Source of the DNA: Glebionis coronaria | Lineage: Eukaryota; Streptophyta; Magnoliopsida; Asterales; Asteraceae | Assembly: GCA_025667525.1 (NCBI GenBank) | Contig: CM046879.1 | Span: 389,569,039-389,633,038 of the forward strand | DNA length: 64,000 nucleotides | Direction: 5' to 3' | Made by a program: the position numbers and the translations under genes | Notes under the pieces: generated by a model | Seen by the model: only the letters and a program-made list of their open reading frames with translations | What the model was told of the DNA's origin: nothing | Databases searched by the model: none | Shown here: piece by piece, positions 33,775 through 45,000 of the stretch | Layout: every line of letters begins with the position of its first letter | How positions within the stretch are numbered: position 1 is the stretch's first letter

Positions 33775-36765
33775 TGTAAAACCCGCATGCTTTTACAATG
33801 CATAGTACCCTTAGGATCGTACGTACTAGTTAAAACTTTCCTAATATAGCATGATTACGATTACGTGTTAGGAGTTTACGTATTACGTACGTGTTAGAAC
33901 ACGATAAGTATTTTATATGCACGATCACGTAATAATTATTTAACAATAATTAATCACGAACATGCGATCATGAAATCATGAACGTAATTAAAACACGAAC
34001 TATTATTAATTACATATATATATTTATTACGAGCGTAATTAAATATATTAGATCACGGTATTTACGTAACGAGAACATTTAAAACACGAATATAAATAAT
34101 CACAAACTAGTAACTAAATAACGAGACATGGAAAAAGGTACGGGAACCCCATGTGGGGTCCCTACCCGCGGCCAAACAAGGGCAAATGGGCCAAGCCCAT
34201 TTGTCAAATTTACTAAAGGGGGTTATGTTTATTTTTACTACTCAAAAATAACTTACAGAAGATTTTAAGAAAAACCTAAAACCCTCTTTCTCCTTGTTCT
34301 TTGTGCCGCCACCCATAAATCACCATACAAGGTGATTTGTTGATCTTTGATATTGAGGAATTGGTGATTGATCGTGTTTGTTTTTCGTTCTCTTGATCTT
34401 GAGGAATTGGTGATTGATCGTGTTTGTTCTTCGTTCTCTTGATCCACGAATTCGGTAAAACCTTTTTAAACCTTTTCTTTTAATTTAATCTTTTTATTAA
34501 TTATGAACATGTGATGTTTTTATAAAAACATAATAATTAATCATAGATCTAACATCTTTTGGTGATTAATTAAATGAAAGGGTCGTTTTTAAGGGGTGTT
34601 TGCTTTGGCCGCCGGCTTCACCGAACCCAAAAGGGGTCTCGGCTTGCCAAGCCGACCACCACCAAGACCATATGGTCTTGGTTTGTGTGTGTGGGTCCCA
34701 CGGAAGCAAGGGGAAACACGGGGTACCCCGAGTTGGTTCAGGGTACGGTGTCGATTCATGTCCGGTTCATGTTTTTAGCCTAGATCCGGTTCATGGTGTA
34801 TGTTAGTTTTTTTTATGTTATGAACTTATGTTAAAATTAAAGTAATAAAAGATGTGATTAATTTAATAACATGACTTAGGTTATTTAATTATTAATAATC
34901 ATGAAATTATTTTAACCTAAGTATTTATATGTTTAAGACTTATAATTAATTAATTATTTTAAAAACCATGGATATAATTAATTAATTAACATGACTTAGG
35001 TTATATTATTAATATATAATAATACATATTTTGACCTAAGTATTTAACTTATTTAATTAAAAACATGTTATACTTTAATTAAATATTATAACCTATAGTT
35101 TAATTAAATTATATGAAATAATTATTAAACTATACATTATATCATATGACTTAGAAAATAATCATGAAAAACACTTAGGCTTATATACTTAGCTTATTTA
35201 ACCAGCTTATTTCTAATTATGGAAACTTTCTATTTTTAGAAACTTAATTAAATAAGGCAGCTAATCTATTTATGGAAACCATCTATTTTTAGAAACTTAT
35301 TTTTTTAAGGCAGCTAATCTATTTATTGAAACTTATTTAATTAAGGCAGCAAATCTATTTATGGAAACTTTCTATTTTTAGAAACTTATCTATTTTAAGC
35401 AGTAAATCTATTTTTGGAAACTTTCTATTTTTGGAAACTTTCTATTTTTGGAAACTTTCTATTTTTGGAAACTTTCTATTTTTGGAAACTTTCTATTTTA
35501 GGAAACTTGCTATTTTTGGAAAGTTACTTATTATTACACAGTAAGTATAATAACACATGAAATACCAGAAATACTTAATCAGATTAAACAGAATATAAGA
35601 TTTAATACAGTTTAAGGCTTTAAAACAGTAAAACATAGTAAGAACACATAAAATAAGCTAAGACATGACATAAAACCAGCTATGCATTTAGTAGCAGATA
35701 CTTATTCATGTAGGTATTTATGTAGCACTAGTGATTCGGAAGTAGGATTCCCGTAGTTCGTCTTTCTCGTTCACTGGACATAAGGTACGGATTCCCGTCC
35801 TTTCTGTATGGACATTCTTTCCTTATTAGGATTCCCCGTATGCAGCCAACTGTTTTCCTGTAGTATAATTTATGAGTTTGTTTGCTTATGTTTAATTAAG
35901 ATTACCTATAGCCATATACATGCATGACCAGTTTCACCTAGTTATGGAGGTACCATAACCATAACATTAGAGGCACTGATGATATGACTTCACCACGGCG
36001 GAGTGATTGCTCGTGGCGTCCCTTCAGCTTTTGGCCATTCATTATATTTATCATGTGAGGCGTATGGGTGCATCCTAGTTACATGTTTTATTCAGGATTA
36101 CATGGTGAATGTGGTGTGTGCCTTGCATCCTTCACAAGGAGCTGATCCCTCCTACCCATAAACTAATATATTAAATTAGAGACAACCCCTCTAATTTTCA
36201 TGATGAGGTCACCCCTCCAACTATTCATGCACGGTGGATTTTCACGAATTATATTGGCTAATGGTAAAGTATCACAAACCGTTTTTATTAGATAAACATA
36301 AGACTTTCAAACTATAAAACAGTTTTATTAGGACTTAACCAGGTTACTCGGGACTTAGTTTTATTCCGCTGTTATTATGTTATATGCTTATTATATTCAT
36401 GCTTTATTGTACATCCGTGCACTGAGCGTATTTGCTCAGCCGTTTTCCTTTTCTATGTTCCCAAAACGGCAGGTACTCAGGGACGCTCGTAGACACTAAG
36501 AGTACGTGCATATGGACTGGAAGCTGTCTAGCCTTCTTTACATTATGCATTTCCTTTCTTTTGATACTTATGCTTTGGACATTGTTTAGTCCTTTCCTTT
36601 ACTATACTATGTTTGTGTGTGATGAGCTTTACTTTTGGACTACCGATGTTTGATTCCGTTATTTTCCTTTTTATGGTTAAGTAATGTTTAGACATTTTAC
36701 CTTGTATGCTTTGATGACACGCCATAATTACTGTGATATTTCCATTTCCAAAATGGGGTGTTACA
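33775..36765 (+). repeat. 5' LTR of Chromo-3
   Basis: A 2991-bp LTR contains a private 46-bp duplication (34347-34438) absent from the 3' LTR, AT-rich TTAATTAA stretches (34800-35150), and a tandem array near 35410-35515. ORFs at 34574-34806 are G-rich non-coding sequence. Confidence 0.93.
35410..35515 (+). repeat. 18-bp tandem array in Chromo-3 5' LTR
   Basis: About six units of TTTTTGGAAACTTTCTAT lie head to tail, with looser variants back to about 35218. The 3' LTR has the same array at about 46810-46915, with private changes such as CAAAACT. Confidence 0.85.
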
Positions 36766-36769
36766 ATTA

Positions 36770-36782
36770 TGGTATCAGAGCC
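36770..36782 (+). other. Primer-binding site of Chromo-3 (initiator tRNA-Met)
   Basis: TGGTATCAGAGCC lies four bases after the LTR end. It is the standard initiator-Met complement of plant Ty3/Gypsy and Copia elements. Confidence 0.9.
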
Positions 36783-37218
36783 AAGGCTTCGACCAGTAGG
36801 CTCTCATATATGACCTGTGATTAGTGGGTAGTCACTACGGTCTTCCTAGAACTAACAGTTGTTTTCATGCATTCATCATTTTTAAGCATACATATACATG
36901 TCATTGTTGCAGGGTTTTTGACTAAGTAATGGTTGGTACAGGACTGACCCTATTTAGTCGCATGTGTTTTATTGAAACTTTTAGATTTGGGACCGACCCA
37001 TAGGCGTCCCCTCGCAATGTCTTTGTTTTGGTGAACTGACCAGAGGCGTTCACTCTCGAGCATACAAAAGTTTTCATAAAACTGCATCATGCATTCATAC
37101 ACAAAATTTTCTTGCATAAAATTTTTCTCGTGAAATTTTAGTATAAATTTTTTTCATGTATATATTCATATTTTATGTTTTGATCTGTTTAATCATATGT
37201 TTTATGTTATACTGTCAG
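36783..37218 (+). other. Untranslated leader of Chromo-3
   Basis: A 436-bp leader lies before the gag ATG. Two partly similar phrases (ACTGACC...TTTAGTCGCATG and GACCGACCCATAGGCG) occur near 36945-37010. The last 150 bp are T-rich, as in plant 5' UTRs. Confidence 0.45.
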
Positions 37219-37949
37219 ATGGTTCTCACACGCGAACAGGAGCAGCTCAATGCTGCAATTCAGGCTGCCATGCAAGCCTTCCTTCCTCAACTGAGGAATG
37301 ACATCCGGGCTGAAGTTCAAGCTGCCAACAATCAGCAGCACAATCAGCCATCTCCTCCTCCTCCTCCTCCAGTGACATTAGCAGTATGGCTGGAGAGATT
37401 CAACAAGCTCCGCCCTCGAGCTTTTGAGAAGACAGATAGCCCCAACGATGCTGAAAGATGGTTGGCTCACATCGAGAAAATTTTCAACGCTATGGGCTGT
37501 GACCCCGCATACAAGGCGAGGTTGGCATGCTATCGGTTCGAAGGAGATGTACTCAACTGGTGGTTAGCATTGATGCAATCTGAAGGTGGTGATGAGTGGG
37601 TTGCCGGTTTGACTTGGGCTCAGTTCAAGGACAAGGTGATGGAGCAGTTCTTTCCCAAGGCTGAGCAGGACAAGCTCAAGAGAGAGTACCATGGGATCCG
37701 ACAGAGAGCTGGGGAGAATAGCAACGAGTTTATGCAGCGCTTTCTTCGCTTGGCTGGTTTCCTTGGTGCGGCAGCAGGTACTCCTGAAGAGAAGGCACAT
37801 CACTTCAGATGGGCTCTTCACACATCGGTCGCAAACAATCTGGTGTGTGCTACGTTCAACACTGTAGCACAAGTGGCCGATGCAGCACGAAAACTGGAGA
37901 TGCTGCAGGAGAGGGACGAGTTCGGGGAAGCTGAGAGACCCGACAAGAG

Positions 37950-38030
37950 GTAAATATTCGTATTCAAGCGGTGACCAATCCGTATACTTTCCATATGTCA
38001 ATTATTCATCTCTTTAACTGTATCTTCCAG
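37950..38030 (+). other. Intron-like segment 1 in gag (GT-AG, 81 bp)
   Basis: The 5' end is AG|GTAAAT and the 3' end is a pyrimidine-rich CTGTATCTTCCAG|GC. The segment is AT-rich compared with both sides. Read through, the first codon inside gives TAA (37951-37953). The split codon is AG|G, arginine whether or not the segment is removed. Confidence 0.6.
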
Positions 38031-38180
38031 GCAGAAAACTGGGGACCGGTCTCAGCCGGCTACTTAGCAGCAGCCTCATCAGCCCAAGGGAAACGGTCAG
38101 ACTAACGACCGTTCTGCTACGGATAGGTGTGGCGGTAATGACAATTACCGTAACAACGCCGGGCCCTCCAACAACAGCAG

Positions 38181-38254
38181 GTCCTAATACTTACGAAATT
38201 CCTTATGTTTTATGTTATAACTCATATTCTGACACTTTAGCAAACTTCTACCAG
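38181..38254 (+). other. Intron-like segment 2 in gag (GT-AG, 74 bp)
   Basis: It starts AGCAG|GTCCTAAT and ends ACTTCTACCAG|GAACC, with a branch-point-like CTGAC about 25 bp upstream of the end. Removing it keeps the frame into a Gln/Arg-rich, Gag-like linker. The split codon is again AG|G. Confidence 0.55.
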
Positions 38255-38319
38255 GAACCATGGAAACGGTAGGGACCAGAACCAGAGAGGTTCGCAGCCT
38301 AGCCGTCCAGCTATCACTG

Positions 38320-38393
38320 GTATTCAATATTACGATTATCCGCTTCGTCCTTTGTACCCAACTATCATTTCTTATGTAAAATGTTTTTATCAG
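38320..38393 (+). other. Intron-like segment 3 in gag (GT-AG, 74 bp)
   Basis: It starts ACTG|GTATTCAA and ends ATGTTTTTATCAG|GTCCT. Removing it joins in frame to the zinc-knuckle block. The split codon is G|GT, glycine. Confidence 0.55.
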
Positions 38394-39106
38394 GTCCTCA
38401 GCCAGCCAGAGCACCTGCTGGAGGATACTCTCATCCTCTTTGTTCTACTTGCCACCGTAGGCATCCAGGACCATGTCGCCGAAATACTGATGCGTGCTTC
38501 AAGTGTTGTCTTCCTGGCCATATTATGAAGGATTGCCGTAAGGGCGAGATGGAGGGTACATCGGGACATGCTGATACCAAGCCGCCTCCTACTGTCGGGC
38601 GTGTCTACACGACATCTCGAGACCAGGCCAACAAGTCTACATGTACCATCACTGGAATCTTGTATATGTATGGTCGCGCTGCATGTGTTCTTTTCGATAC
38701 GGGTGCTACTCACTCGGTTATTTCTACTTCTTATGATAAGAACATTAGGATGCCTCCCTTGCCACTAGAGAATAGGCTTACTATTTCCACGCCTTTGAGG
38801 GACTCTGTATTAATCACCCATGTATACAAGAGTCTTCCCCTAGAATTTGATGATAAGGTTCGACCTATCGACGTACTTCCGCTGGACATGAATGACTTCG
38901 ACATGATTTTGGGCATGTATTGGCTATCCAAGTATCATGCTACCATAAACTGCCATTAATATCGAGTTATCTTCGGTGATGTCAATGCACCAGAGTACAT
39001 TCATAATGGGTTCATACCCGGACGGTCTGTACAAGTCATATCCACCCTGCAAGCGCGTGCACTACTGTCACATGGCTGCGAGGGTTATCTAGCTACGGTC
39101 CACGAC

Positions 39107-42003
39107 ATGGATGCTAAATCTCTATCGATTCAGGATCAACCAGTAGTGTCGGAATTCCAAGATGTGTTTCCAGCAGAACTTCCGGGCATACCACCTACAC
39201 GAGAAGTGGAATTCAGTATCGAGCTAATTCCAGGAGCTGAACCAATATCCAAGGCTCCTTATCGCATGGATCCTATAGAGCTGAAGGAGCTGAAGGATCA
39301 ACTGCAAGAACTTCTTGAGCGAGGTTTCATTCGACCGAGCGCATCTCCATGGGGCACACCGGTTTTGTTTGTTAAGAAGAAGGACGGCAGTATGCGTCTT
39401 TGCATAGACTATCGCGAGCTCAACAAGATTACCATTCGGAATAGGTATCCACTGCCACGCATTGACGATCTGTTTGACCAACTCCAAGGGGCCAAACACT
39501 TCTCCAAGATCGATCTTAGGTCAGGCTATCATCAGCTACGGGTCAAGGAGCAGGACATCGCTAAGACTGCCTTTCGTACCCGCTATGGCCACTACGAATT
39601 TGTAGTTAAGCCATTTGGCCTGACAAATGCTCCAACAGTGTTCATGGATCTGATGAACAGAATCTTCCATGAATTTCTGGACAAGTTCGTCATTGTTTTC
39701 ATCGATGACATCCTGATTTTCTCAAAGTCCACGGAGGAACACGAAGACCATCTTCGTACAGTACTATAGATTCTTCGCCAGAAGCAGCTGTATGCTAAAT
39801 TCTCCAAGTGTGAGTTCTGGTTAGACAAGGTGGCATTCTTAGGTCACATTGTATCAGCAGAAGGAATCACTATGGATCCAGCGAAGGTTGAGGCCATTAC
39901 AAAGTGGCCAAGGCCGACATCAGCGATGGAAGTCCTCAGTTTCTTAGGCTTAGCTGGCTATTACCGTAGGTTCGTGGAGAACTTTTCCCGACTAGCACTA
40001 CCATTGACCAAACTGATGCGGAAAGGGGAGAAATTCGTCTGGACTGAAGATCGAGAGAAGAGCTTTGAAGACCTGAAGCAGAAGCTAGTATTTGCACCTA
40101 TTCTTACTCTACCATATGGTACGGGTGGATTTCAAATCTACAGCGATGCATCAGGGAAGGGACTTGGCTGTGTTCTCATGCAACATGGGAAAGTGATCAC
40201 GTACGCTTCACGACAGCTTAAGCCTTGAAAATTACCCCACGCACGATCTGGAAGTTGCTGCAGTCGTGTTTGCATTGAAGATATGGAGACACTACTTATA
40301 TAGAGAATCATGTGACATTTTCACGGACCACAAGAGATATTGAAGGATTATGATATTAATCTACAGTATCATCCCGGAAAGGCAAATGTAGTAGCAGATG
40401 GCCTTAGCAGGAAGTCCGGAATGATCAACGGCATTAGAATCGAAGAGGAAATCATAAGAGACTTGGAACGACTAGACATCGAGTACATGGTACGTGGATA
40501 GCACGGTTACTGGGCTAATCTTAGAGTAGAACCCGAGTTGCTATCTAAGATCAAGGAAGCTCAGAAGGATGACGGAGAGATTTGGGCGATAGTACAGAAT
40601 TTGGAGAAGCAGACAGAATTCAGAGTAGATGCAGATGGTATCGTATGGCAGGGAACGAGACTTTGTGTTCCTGATGACCAAGAACTCCGGGAAGCTTTGT
40701 TAGCTGAAGCTCATAGCTCCCTATTATCGATACATCCTGGTTCGACTAAGATGTACCATGACATCAAGCAGTACTTATGGTGGAGTGGTATGAAACAGGA
40801 TGTGGCCACTTACGTCTCCAAATGTCTCACCTGCCAGCAGGTTAAGATCGAGCATCAGCGATCTGGTGGTCTCCTTCAACCGTTAGATATTTCAGAGTGG
40901 AAGTTGGACAAAATCACCATGGATTTTGTTACCGATCTTCCGCCTACCAAAAGGAAGCACGATGCAATTTGGGTTATCGTTGATCGACTTACCAAATCGG
41001 CTCATTTCTTACCGATCCGCAAGGAAGATCCGGTAAGTAAACTCGCAGATACCTATAGACGAGAGATCATGAGACTCCACGGTGCACCATCCAGCATCGT
41101 CTCAGACAGAGATCCTCGATTCACTTCGCGCTTTTGGAAAAGTCTGCAGAAAGCTTGGGGTACACAACTTAAGCTTAGCACCGCTTTTCATCCTCAAACG
41201 GACGGACAGTCGGAGCGAACCATTCAGACATTGGAAGATATGTTGACGTCATGTGCGTTGGAATGGACGGGTGATTGGGACGAATACATCTGTTTGGTGG
41301 AGTTTGCATACGACAACAGCTGGCACGCAAGCATCAAATGTGCTCCATTTGAAATGTTGTATGGCAGAAAGTGTCGTGCCCCAATCTGCTTGGATCAGGT
41401 TGGCGAGCGAACACTCGAAGGACCATAAATCATAGATATGACAAATGAGAAGATCGCAGTAGCTAAGCAGAAGATTCAGGAGGCACGGTCACGTCAGAAG
41501 AGTTACGCTGATAAGCATCGCAGGGATATACACTTTAACGTAGGAGATCACGTCTTCTTTAAGGTTTCACCGGCACGTGGTCTTAGACGCTTCGGGATTA
41601 AAGGGAAGCTCAGTCCTTGTTTCATCGGACCGTTTGATATCACTGAACGAGTCGGTGAAGTATCTTACCGATTGGCGTTACCTCCGCAGCTTTCTCATGT
41701 GCACAATGTGTTTCATGTGTCCTTACTCAGAGGGTACCAGTATCATCCCCTTCACATGGTTCAGTATCCACTGGAACAGATACGTGAAGATCTCACTTTT
41801 ATAGAAGAACCCGAACGAGTTCTTGACAGACAAGAACGAGAAAGAAGACGATTCCATTCGTCAAAATTCTATAGAGGGATCATACCGAGCGGGAAGCCAC
41901 TTGGGAAACGGAGGATTCTATCCGGGCTTCTTACCCTCATTTCATATTTTGAATTCGGGTATGTTCTTCTTTTCCAGTTTACTTTATCTATAATTCGGGG
42001 ACG
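39107..42003 (+). pseudogene. pol of Chromo-3: RT, RNase H, integrase, damaged C-terminus
   Basis: Most of this shares the frame of the protease block. RT (39107-39769) shows [33 protein letters not shown] and the catalytic FIDDIL; a TAG at 39767-39769 follows. RT thumb and RNase H (39830-40228) show [11 protein letters not shown] and [11 protein letters not shown]. Then comes a 2-base loss with a premature stop near 40226, and a deletion after TDHK (about 40335) removes the centre of RNase H. The integrase side has a TAG at 40499-40501, then WWSGMK and CLTCQQVK (zinc finger), DFVTDL, IVSDRDPRF and SERTIQTLEDML (D,D,E), ending at TAA 41426-41428. A C-terminal part (41438 onward) has VGDHVFFKVSP and EEPERVLDRQE, the start of a chromodomain, which then frameshifts. 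RT copies RNA to DNA; integrase inserts it. Confidence 0.92.
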
Positions 42004-42013
42004 AATTATTCTT

Positions 42014-42028
42014 TTAGGGGGGAAGAGT
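42014..42028 (+). other. Polypurine tract of Chromo-3
   Basis: TTAGGGGGGAAGAGT lies immediately before the TGTAAAACCC start of the 3' LTR; its GGGGGGAAGAG core is a strong purine tract. Confidence 0.8.
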
Positions 42029-45000
42029 TGTAAAACCCGCATGCTTTTACCATGCATAGTACCCTTAGGATCGTACGTACTAGTTAAAACTTTCCTAATA
42101 TAGCATGATTACGATTACGTGTTAGGAGTTTACGTATTACGTACGTGTTAGAACACGATAAGTATTTTATATGCACGATCACGTAATAATTATTTAACAA
42201 TAATTAATCACGAACATGCGATCATGAAATCATGAACGTAATTAAAACACGAACTATTATTAATTATGTATATATATTTATTACGAGCGTAATTAAATAT
42301 ATTAGATCACGGTATTAACGTAACGAGAACATTTAAAACACGAACATAAATAATCACAAACTAGTAACTAAATAACGAGACACGGAAAAAGGTACGGGAA
42401 CCCCATGTGGGGTCCCTACCCGCGGCCAAACAAGGGAAAATGGGCCAAGCCCATTTGTAACACTCTCAATTTTAGTATCGGTACAGCGGAAGGGTCTTTT
42501 AGAGTGTTACGGGATAGCACAATAACTCCAATCATAGACAACACATAAAAATAGTTGTACAAGGTTCAACATACATTCATTCGATAAAAAGTTTTAAAGT
42601 GTACAACAGGTCCCAAATTATACAGGTCATTAAGTTTACAAAACATAGATCGAATGAATATTTTTAATATTATGTGGGCCATCATAGTCGACTCCATCCG
42701 GATTACCTTCAAGCACCTGAGATAAAAACATGCAAAAATCATATCAGCGAATGCCGAGTGAATTCATAGAGTTTAATAAAAACCATTATATAAAACAATC
42801 GTTGAAATCAGAACACAAGTATAATATCAGAAGTAAGTCCTCGTATTGCTAGTCAGGCAATATATAAATCAAGCATACATCTTAAACCGTCCATGAGACC
42901 GTAGCCTCAATATTACCATAAAAGGTAATATATTCATTGTTATTAGCGTCGTTATTGGATTACATTATGGATTATTTAGATTATATAGGATTATTATTAG
43001 CCGCATGACATTTTTACCTTACTATGAAACAACGGGTCGCGAACCCGACAAACAATTTGCCCATCTAAGTTAGCGTGTCGTCACAAAAATCACGCTATGG
43101 AAATCTTCTCATACATAAATTCGCTTACCAATCAATGTGGTACGACGGGGATCAACCGTCAAGGCGCGAACTGGGGTGATCGTCCCCAAATAGTACTATC
43201 AAATGCATAAGCGTCTACCAAATCTCGGTAGTTCACAATTCATGCTAATGGGACTTTAAGTGACATAACCTAACTACTAATAATCCTTTTTGTCTCGTTT
43301 ATAGGGTCATAGCATCATTCGGGTCCATATCATTAAGCATACCATCGGGACTACTTGTGTTCTATTTTTATAAAAATCTAGCATGTTATCTCTCTCGCGG
43401 GTTTACAAATCATTTTATAAAACATTTAAAAGAGTGTGAGGCTATGAACTCACGTTGATAATGAAAGGCGGATTATCGGCCACGGGCGTGCTTCGGTCAC
43501 GGGAACCTATATAAATAATAATCGGTCTTAGACTCTTGTCCAATGACTTTATCAGAATAACAATATACATATGATGATTTTGTACATATGATGATGATCA
43601 AGTGGGTTTATACATCCTTGTTTACTCATTTTAGTGTTTACGTTTTGGTAACTTTTTACTAGTTTACTAGTTTTACCTGTTTACCTATTTTAAGTCCAAT
43701 AAGCTTAGTATAAGTTCTTTAACTTGTTTTAATCCATTTTATACCTATATTATCAGTATCTATACTTTCTATGTTGTTCCCAAATGGGTTAAGCCAAATA
43801 AGTTCTTTTTATAAGTGTTTATCTTATTTAGTCCAATTATTAGTCCAATATGCTTAGTTAGCTCGTTAATGTCCGTTTGTCCTATAGTTCAGGCTTTATC
43901 GGTTTTTACTTGTATTAGATACTTATATATCAGTATATGATTTTAAAAACTTTACATTAGACGGGTTTGATCGTCTAAGTTTTAATTGGCGAAAAACGTT
44001 AATTTTTACGGTAATAGCCGAAAAAGTCGTAAAAATCAAGTTTATAGTTTTTATTACTTATAAGTATTATTCCACTACCATTTATATAATTTATCTATTT
44101 ATTTAACCTTTTACATATTTATATAAATAAATTTCATAAGTTAGTGGGTTTTTATTTTACATTTTATACAATAAAATTTGAGTGCTTATATAATAATAAT
44201 AAACATTAATTCTCAAAATCTGATTTTTATTTTCATCTTCACCATTTTTATCATATCTAGAGTTCTATAATGAATTAGAAGCTCATTTTTGTATGGAATG
44301 ATCTTCATATTATGTGCTACATTTAACTTAGCTATATCTACTGCTCATTTTAAGTTTATCTATGCTTAACAGTCCCTACAAAACAGCTTATTCAGATTAG
44401 CACACTCATCTTGTTTTGATCATATCTCACTCATTATAATGATTCCATTTCATGGAAAACTCTCACATGTGTATAACATCTTGTACTTACTGTAAATGGA
44501 TTATACCATGCAAGTTTATCAGTTCAAGTTTTAGTTACATACTGTTTTTTATACAGCCAACTAAATAAGCATGATTTTAGCCTTATTTCTTATAGTTATT
44601 AACCTTTTTAAGCATATTTATCAACACTTGATCCCCACACAATATTTTTATCATCATATATTCATCATATACATATACAACAAGAAAGAAAATACATTTG
44701 TTCTTTACAAAAATAACAAGAGAAAATGGAGAGGATGATCTTCTTTACCAACCAAGAGTATTTCTTGTTTTTAGAAGACAAGAACTTGATGAACACCAAA
44801 AGTAACTCCAAGATCATCAAACACCAAGAACAATAGTTGAGAAATCAGCCCTAGGACAGAAGCAAATCACCTCCTTTGTTGTTAAAATGGCCACCAATGA
44901 TCAAGGCTTCAAGGTAACTCCATGATAGAGCTAGATAACAAGTATTTCATGGCTAGAAAAGATCAAAGAGGGGTGTTTGTTCTTCAAAGTGGACGGCAAG

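Larger units (their letters stand above)
37219..38959 (+). pseudogene. gag and protease of Chromo-3, with three GT-AG segments
   Basis: The start at 37219 (MVLTREQEQL) follows a T-rich leader and precedes a capsid domain: AVWLERFNKLRPRAFEK, WLAHIEKIFNAMGCD, DKVMEQFFPKAEQDKLKREY. The frame stops at TAA 37951-37953, inside the 5' end of the first intron-like segment. Downstream blocks 38031-38180, 38255-38319 and 38394 onward share one frame if three GT-AG segments are removed. The last block has a zinc knuckle, CFKCCLPGHIMKDC (C-x2-C-x4-H-x4-C), then protease VLFDTGATHSVIS with the active-site DTGA. Breaks are a TAG at 38065-38067 and a TAA at 38957-38959. Gag packages the RNA; protease cuts the polyprotein. 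Confidence 0.85.

Noticed and set aside
34574..34806. Three overlapping ORFs of 60-69 codons
   Set aside because: They lie inside the Chromo-3 LTR in a GC-richer patch. The other LTR copy (about 45980-46200) carries base changes and the ORFs are not retained there.
42029..42103. C-terminal extension of Chromo-3 pol past 42003
   Set aside because: The open frame runs on through the PPT into the 3' LTR; after the chromodomain-like start the frame has already shifted, so these residues are not part of the protein.
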